10,556 bases of DNA from Bacillota bacterium. Lineage in GTDB: Bacteria; Bacillota; Bacilli; Alicyclobacillales; SLC66. Below, piece after piece: positions 6,869 through 10,556 of this stretch. The notes under the pieces were generated by a model, which worked only from the letters and a program-made list of their open reading frames with translations, was not told the DNA's origin and ran no database searches. Numbering within the stretch: the first letter of the stretch is position 1; every line of letters starts with the position of its first letter. A program made the translations under genes and the position numbers. The stretch lies in contig JAJZCJ010000097.1 of NCBI GenBank assembly GCA_021846145.1, positions 1 through 10,556 of the forward strand, written 5' to 3'.

Positions 6869-8476
6869 TTAGTTTAATTGTTCGTATCCTGGTTCGGTAA
6901 GAAAGTTGCTAAATTGATCTTGTAAAATCAACTGTCGGAACAATTCACTGGCATTAGCAAAAGCACGCTTTTGATAAATTTCAGTTCCTAATTGATTGCG
7001 TAGAAGATTCAGTTCTTCCTCTAATACGTCTTCGAACAGTGCTACAGTGACCTTACGCCCATCACCCAAAATGCCTTTTGGGTGTCTTATCCACTGCCAC
7101 ACTTGAGCGCGAGAAATTTCTGCAGTCGCAGCATCTTCCATTAAATCATACAGTGGTACTGCTCCTGAGCCGCGCAACCACGCTTCAATGTACTGTACTC
7201 CTACGCGCACATTGGTACGCAATCCTTCTTCAGTAATGGTTCCATCAGGCACTTCAACTAGTTCTTCTGCCATAATGTTAACATCTTCACGTAGTCGATT
7301 CATTTGATTAGCTTCAGGCATCAATTGATCAAAAACCTCTTTGGCTACAGGTACGAGGCCAGGATGGGCGACCCAAGTTCCGTCATGCCCGTCCTTCGCC
7401 TCCCTTTCCTTATCTGCGCGCACTTTTGAAAATGCTTCGTCGTTAGCTGTCGGGTTGTTTTTGATTGGAATTTGCGCGGCCATCCCGCCAATTGCCATGG
7501 CTTTTCTCTTATGGCAAGTTTTAATTGTTAATTGTGAATACTTTCTCATAAATGGCGTCAACATAGTGACTTGTGCACGATCGGGTAAAATGATATTCGG
7601 ATGGTTACGAAATGTTTTCAAGTAGCTAAAAATGTAATCCCAACGACCACAATTTAACCCTGCCGCATGATCACGTAACTCATACAAAATTTCGTCCATT
7701 TCAAACGTGGCCCATATCGTCTCAATTAAAACGGTAGCCTTAATGGTACCATGTGTCACGTTCAGTTCCGCTTCTGCAAAGGTAAATACATCATTCCACA
7801 AACGAGCTTCTAAATGACTCTCGAGTTTAGGAAGGTAAAAGTATGGTCCTGATCCCATCGCCTGCAGCGTTTTTACGTTATGAAAAAAATACAATCCAAA
7901 ATCAAAAAGACTTCCAGACATCGCTTTTCCATCCACAAGCACATGCTTTTCTTTCAAATGCCATCCACGTGGCCTGACCAATAGTGTGGCTACTTTGTCG
8001 TACAATGTGTACTCCTTGCCATCAGGATTCGTAAAATTAATGGTTCGGTTCAATGCGTCACGCAAATTGATCTGTCCAACAATGGTGTTTTCCCATGTTG
8101 GAGAATTAGCATCCTCAAAATCAGCCATAAATACTTTGGCACCTGAATTGAGGGCATTAATCACCATTTTGCGATCACTTGAAGGTCCCGTAATTTCCAC
8201 TCGACGATCGAGAAGGTCATTTGGTAGTGGAGCCACGATCCAGTCGCCATCTCTTACGCTTCTGGTATGCTCGAGAAATCCAAGCATTTCTCCGCGATTT
8301 ACAGCGGCTTGTCGTTCTTGTCTTTTACCTAGTAGTTCCATTCTGCGCTCAGAGAAATGATGATGAAGCTTCTCTAAAAACTGCAATGCTGCTGGCGTCA
8401 GAATCTCGGCAAATTCTGAACTTACGGGTACCGTGATTTGCAATGCAGATGAGTCTTGTGTTCCGAGTTCTGGCAT
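6869..8476 (-). CDS. aceB: Malate synthase A
   Basis: Condenses glyoxylate with acetyl-CoA to malate, completing the glyoxylate shunt begun by the co-transcribed isocitrate lyase. The 535-residue size is that of the AceB (A-type) enzymes, not the ~720-residue GlcB type. Visible signatures include [14 protein letters not shown] (117-130), VRPRGWHL (167-174) with the catalytic arginine region, [17 protein letters not shown] (252-268) and the C-terminal [17 protein letters not shown] (446-462), which carries the catalytic aspartate region. The ATG at 8476 is chosen because GGGGAG (8485-8490) lies 8 nt before it. An in-frame GTG at 8485 overlaps that site and is less likely. A -10/-35 pair lies about 75-100 bp upstream, with an imperfect palindrome in the leader. 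Confidence 0.96.
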   Translation of the reverse strand: MPELGTQDSSALQITVPVSSEFAEILTPAALQFLEKLHHHFSERRMELLGKRQERQAAVNRGEMLGFLEHTRSVRDGDWIVAPLPNDLLDRRVEITGPSSDRKMVINALNSGAKVFMADFEDANSPTWENTIVGQINLRDALNRTINFTNPDGKEYTLYDKVATLLVRPRGWHLKEKHVLVDGKAMSGSLFDFGLYFFHNVKTLQAMGSGPYFYLPKLESHLEARLWNDVFTFAEAELNVTHGTIKATVLIETIWATFEMDEILYELRDHAAGLNCGRWDYIFSYLKTFRNHPNIILPDRAQVTMLTPFMRKYSQLTIKTCHKRKAMAIGGMAAQIPIKNNPTANDEAFSKVRADKEREAKDGHDGTWVAHPGLVPVAKEVFDQLMPEANQMNRLREDVNIMAEELVEVPDGTITEEGLRTNVRVGVQYIEAWLRGSGAVPLYDLMEDAATAEISRAQVWQWIRHPKGILGDGRKVTVALFEDVLEEELNLLRNQLGTEIYQKRAFANASELFRQLILQDQFSNFLTEPGYEQLN

Positions 8477-8513
8477 CTCTCTCACTCCCCTATCTCATCA
8501 TTGATTATGGTGA

Positions 8514-8533
8514 TTGTTGCTATATAACAACAA
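8514..8533. promoter_or_regulatory. Palindromic operator candidate in the aceBA leader
   Basis: TTGTTG (8514-8519) and CAACAA (8528-8533) flank a centre that includes the self-complementary TATATA; only one position pair of the 20 bp breaks the symmetry. It lies downstream of the inferred aceB promoter and before the ribosome binding site, where a bound repressor would block transcription. As RNA it could also form a short hairpin. The factor is not identified. Confidence 0.45.
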
Positions 8534-8548
8534 CAAACTCATGAAAAT

Positions 8549-8576
8549 ATTATAATACATAAATCGAAAAATTCAA
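8549..8576 (-). promoter_or_regulatory. Probable sigma-A promoter of aceBA
   Basis: On the - strand a perfect -10 TATAAT (8554 down to 8549) is preceded by TTGAAT (8576 down to 8571) with a 16-bp spacer. The leader would be about 65 nt and contains the TTGTTG/CAACAA palindrome. The TGATACACA dyad lies just upstream of the -35. Confidence 0.6.
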
Positions 8577-8580
8577 CTGT

Positions 8581-8630
8581 ATGATACACAAATTTTATGA
8601 CAAATGTGTATCATATTTTTTTGATACAGA
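8581..8630. promoter_or_regulatory. TGATACA box cluster between aceB and the small zinc-ribbon gene
   Basis: A perfect 10-bp inverted repeat (ATGATACACA at 8581-8590, TGTGTATCAT at 8605-8614) is followed by a third half-site, TGATACAGA, at 8622-8630. The third copy is in direct orientation, exactly 40 bp (about four helical turns) from the first. The cluster lies immediately upstream of the -35 boxes of both divergent promoters, so one regulator could act on both genes. The regulator is unknown. Confidence 0.5.
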
Positions 8631-8633
8631 GTA

Positions 8634-8662
8634 TTGACATATCTAGTTTGTTATAATACACT
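8634..8662 (+). promoter_or_regulatory. Probable promoter of the small zinc-ribbon gene
   Basis: A consensus -35 TTGACA (8634-8639) is followed after 17 bp by TACACT (8657-8662), a weak -10. A perfect TATAAT overlaps it at 8652-8657, but with only a 12-bp spacer from that -35. The start of transcription would be close to 8669, some 28 nt before the ATG. Confidence 0.5.
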
Positions 8663-8696
8663 ACTGTTAACAAGAAAATTACGGAGGCGATCTGAT

Positions 8697-8852
8697 ATGG
8701 AAATGATGGGGACAATCGAAACTACAGAAACTTATGAAATGCATGCCCAACATATTGATTATGTTTGCGGTGAATGCGGAAAAGCAATGAATGAGCCACA
8801 CGACTGGTACCTAAATGCTTGTGATCGTTGTCTTAATGAAAGTGTTGAATGA
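8697..8852 (+). CDS. Small two-CxxC zinc-ribbon-like protein, YhfH family-like
   Basis: A 51-residue protein with two CxxC knuckles, C24-x2-C27 (VCGECGK) and C42-x2-C45 (ACDRCLN), spaced as in a small zinc ribbon. The pattern CxECG...E.H..Y.N.C..C resembles the short YhfH-family proteins of bacilli, whose function is unknown. I judge this from memory of the family. The ATG is chosen because GGAGG at 8683-8687 lies 9 nt upstream. An in-frame TTG at 8634 would put the promoter inside the gene and has no ribosome binding site. The acidic, Thr/Glu-rich N-terminus (about 1-20) has no recognisable domain. The gene is monocistronic: its own promoter upstream and a strong terminator 28 bp after the stop. 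It shares its upstream region with the divergent aceBA operon. Confidence 0.75.
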   Translation: MEMMGTIETTETYEMHAQHIDYVCGECGKAMNEPHDWYLNACDRCLNESVE

Positions 8853-8880
8853 ATTATTTATTGTGAATGGGCTTTTACTA

Positions 8881-8922
8881 AAAAAGGGACATTGCCTATG
8901 AATGTAGGTAATGTCCCTTTTT
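8881..8922. terminator. Strong bidirectional rho-independent terminator
   Basis: An 18-bp stem pairs 8881-8898 with 8905-8922 (AAAAAGGGACATT...AATGTCCCTTTTT, one G-U pair) around a 6-nt loop. It is T-rich on the exit side in both directions, TTTTTGTTGT on + and TTTTTTAG on -. It ends both the small zinc-ribbon gene (+) and the asnS-dnaD transcript (-). A weaker hairpin (AATTCT at 8933-8938, AGAATT at 8944-8949) lies between it and the dnaD stop. Confidence 0.9.
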
Positions 8923-8950
8923 GTTGTATAACAATTCTTTTATAGAATTT

Positions 8951-9703
8951 TTATTGTTTCACTGTTGGGTTGGAATTGTTTTTATATACCTGATAAAAAC
9001 GTTCGTATTTCCCAGGTTGTGCTGCAGGTACCACTCGCCCGGTATCTGTTGTCGATGATTCTTTAGATTTTTTATCATCCGTTGTCACTTGACGAGGGTA
9101 AGAATTCGTATTTCGTCCTTTAGGTTGCCTAATATGACGCTTCCGATGTTCAACAAGTTGAGACTCGGTCTTGATATTCGCCCGATCCCATTCTCTTAAT
9201 ATTGTATCGACATACCGAAAATTATAAACCCCAGCTAAAACAGATTCCCTTAATGCCTCAATGATCATCCATTCTGTATAATGATCTTCATCCAACCAAT
9301 GAGTGATTTGTTCATATTCAAGTGGAGATAATAATCTGCCAAACTCTTCTTCAAAGCGTGTGAACACAGATACAAGCAACTCATTATTATCAGTAAGTCC
9401 CACAATTTTTTCAATAAGAGGACGAATGCTGATACGTTCTTCCATTTGGACAATCAATTCCTGAGCAAATAGCTTCTGTAGAATAGAAGCTATTTGCTCT
9501 TTGTCCAATTCCATGCGATTTTCTAGCTCGTTGAGACTCGGAAAATTTCTTTCAATCTGTTGGTAAGCAATAATATGCAAAATGACAAGCAGATCCAAAT
9601 CAGTGATGCCAAACTCGCGATACTTGCGAAATACCATATATGGAAGTGTAATGTATTCCCATTCCATGGCATCCATTAATTCATTGAGTGGTTTTAAGCC
9701 CAC
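8951..9703 (-). CDS. dnaD: DNA replication protein DnaD
   Basis: A 250-residue protein with the two-domain layout of DnaD, a primosome component that helps load the replicative helicase at oriC and at restart sites in Firmicutes. The N-terminal winged-helix part (about 15-100) includes FRKYREFGITDLDLLVILHI. The C-terminal DnaD/DnaB_2 domain (about 112-180) carries the family motif YVDTILREW (164-172). It is followed by a basic, low-complexity tail rich in Lys, Arg, Ser and Thr (185-225), plausibly a disordered DNA-contacting extension. B. subtilis DnaD is 232 residues. The start is a GTG, with AGGTGG (9711-9716) 7 nt upstream; an ATG at codon 10 lacks such a site. It lies 31 bp behind asnS, the conserved Firmicute order. 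Confidence 0.9.
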   Translation of the reverse strand: MGLKPLNELMDAMEWEYITLPYMVFRKYREFGITDLDLLVILHIIAYQQIERNFPSLNELENRMELDKEQIASILQKLFAQELIVQMEERISIRPLIEKIVGLTDNNELLVSVFTRFEEEFGRLLSPLEYEQITHWLDEDHYTEWMIIEALRESVLAGVYNFRYVDTILREWDRANIKTESQLVEHRKRHIRQPKGRNTNSYPRQVTTDDKKSKESSTTDTGRVVPAAQPGKYERFYQVYKNNSNPTVKQ

Positions 9704-9734
9704 AGTGTACCCACCTCTCGAAATCAGTCAATCC

Positions 9735-10556
9735 TTAAGGGTACAATCGATAAAGCAAACGTGGGAATGGAATCGTTTCACGTACGTGCTCTAATCCACA
9801 TATCCACGCAATTGTTCGTTCAAGTCCAAGCCCAAAACCCGCGTGTGGTACTGAACCATACTCCCTTAGATGTAAATACCAAGCATAATCTTCTTTGGAC
9901 AGTTGATGTTCATCAAATCGCTGCAAAAGTAACTCAGGGTCATCAATGCGTGCTGATCCTCCAATAATTTCACCATAGCCCTCTGGTGCGAGTAAATCGG
10001 CACAAAGTACCACTTCAGGGCGATCAGGGTCTGGTTTCATGTAAAATGCCTTAATTGACGTGGGGTATTTTTCAATGAAGACAGGGCGATCAAATTGTGC
10101 TGCAAGTTCAGACTCGTGAGGAGCACCAAAGTCATCTCCCCATTCAATTTCGTGGCCATTTTGTTGCAGGAATTTGATCGCTTCATCGTAACTCATTCGC
10201 GGAAATGGAGCTTTGATTGTCTCTAGTTTAGATGTATCTCTTCCCAGTGTTTTGAGTTCCATTTGACAATTTGTCAGGACGTGATTAACAACAAATTCAA
10301 TTAATAATTCTTGAATCTTCAAACTATCTTCATGAGTAACGAATGACATTTCTGGTTCTATCATCCAAAATTCAATTAAGTGACGTCTAGTTTTTGATTT
10401 TTCTGCTCTAAAAGTGGGGCCAAATGAATAAACTCGACCAAGTGCCATTGCAGCAGCTTCCATATAAAGTTGACCACTTTGCGTCAAGTACGCATCTTGA
10501 TCAAAATACTTTGTATTAAAAAGATTGGTGGTTCCCTCACAAGAAGAGGGAGTGAG
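9735..10556 (-). CDS. asnS: Asparaginyl-tRNA synthetase, C-terminal part, cut by the right edge
   Basis: Class II aminoacyl-tRNA synthetase charging tRNA-Asn. The 273 codons present read in frame to the last base of the window, so the gene begins beyond it; AsnS is about 430 residues, so roughly 155 N-terminal residues, including the anticodon-binding domain, are missing. Visible hallmarks are [25 protein letters not shown] near the cut end (in two halves: [10 protein letters not shown] then [15 protein letters not shown]), motif 2 ([15 protein letters not shown] followed by EFWMIEPEM), and motif 3 ([12 protein letters not shown]) near the C-terminus. The closing residues LYP are usual for AsnS. 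The CEG and [10 protein letters not shown] context favours AsnS over AspS. It is probably co-transcribed with dnaD. Confidence 0.95.
   Translation of the reverse strand, partial: LTPSSCEGTTNLFNTKYFDQDAYLTQSGQLYMEAAAMALGRVYSFGPTFRAEKSKTRRHLIEFWMIEPEMSFVTHEDSLKIQELLIEFVVNHVLTNCQMELKTLGRDTSKLETIKAPFPRMSYDEAIKFLQQNGHEIEWGDDFGAPHESELAAQFDRPVFIEKYPTSIKAFYMKPDPDRPEVVLCADLLAPEGYGEIIGGSARIDDPELLLQRFDEHQLSKEDYAWYLHLREYGSVPHAGFGLGLERTIAWICGLEHVRETIPFPRLLYRLYP

Noticed and set aside
8581..8622. Inverted repeat followed by a run of seven T, resembling a rho-independent terminator on +
   Set aside because: No + strand gene ends just upstream, the loop is 14 nt, the stem is AT-rich, and a third copy of the half-site downstream fits an operator better.
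8634..8696. N-terminal extension of the small zinc-ribbon gene from an in-frame TTG
   Set aside because: It would encode the promoter region itself and has no ribosome binding site, while the ATG at 8697 has GGAGG at a 9-nt distance.
1..10556. Insertion sequences, tRNA/rRNA genes, CRISPR arrays and phage genes
   Set aside because: No transposase, integrase, cloverleaf or regularly spaced repeat was recognised; the overlapping opposite-strand open frames have no recognisable domain and shadow well-identified genes.

Overview
The window looks like a stretch of chromosome from a moderately AT-rich, Gram-positive Firmicute of the class Bacilli. The evidence is the asnS-dnaD gene pair, strong AGGAGG-type ribosome binding sites, a B. 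subtilis-style dif site and a small YhfH-like protein. A sulfide:quinone oxidoreductase beside a bd-type quinol oxidase, plus a glyoxylate shunt, would suit an aerobic or facultative sulfur-metabolising bacillus of the Alicyclobacillaceae kind. That placement is inference; no rRNA or other marker is present to prove it.

Layout. 1-693 (+) is the 3' part of a cytochrome bd oxidase subunit II gene cut by the left edge. A 12-bp hairpin (709-752) separates it from the convergent sulfide:quinone oxidoreductase gene (771-1976, -). A 188-bp divergent intergenic region carrying two copies of a TAGT-N8-ACTA element leads into a + strand operon (2165-5302): a membrane PAS histidine kinase with an NreB-like cysteine motif, its NarL-family response regulator, and an MFS exporter whose start codon directly abuts the regulator's stop codon. 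The next 250 bp (5303-5552) hold a very good dif site (5347-5374), a 26-codon remnant of an HD-GYP-type gene starting 9 bp after it (5384-5467), and a strong shared terminator (5489-5529). Then comes the aceB-aceA glyoxylate-shunt operon on the - strand (8476 down to 5553). A divergent regulatory region with palindromic TGATACA boxes separates aceB from a 51-codon two-CxxC zinc-ribbon-like gene (8697-8852, +). A strong bidirectional terminator (8881-8922) follows, and then the - strand asnS (partial, cut by the right edge)-dnaD pair.

How it fits together. The left half is respiratory: SQR passes sulfide electrons to the quinone pool, bd oxidases are known to tolerate sulfide, and the adjacent two-component system has a PAS domain that may carry an iron-sulfur or metal-bound redox sensor. 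The right half is carbon assimilation from C2 units (isocitrate lyase plus malate synthase) and housekeeping (asparaginyl-tRNA synthetase, replication initiation protein DnaD). The dif site at the junction of largely + strand genes on the left and largely - strand genes on the right is what one expects where the two replication arms meet. The most notable points are the dif site with the gene remnant beside it, the three-of-four NreB cysteine motif, and two sets of repeated operator-like elements in the divergent promoters.
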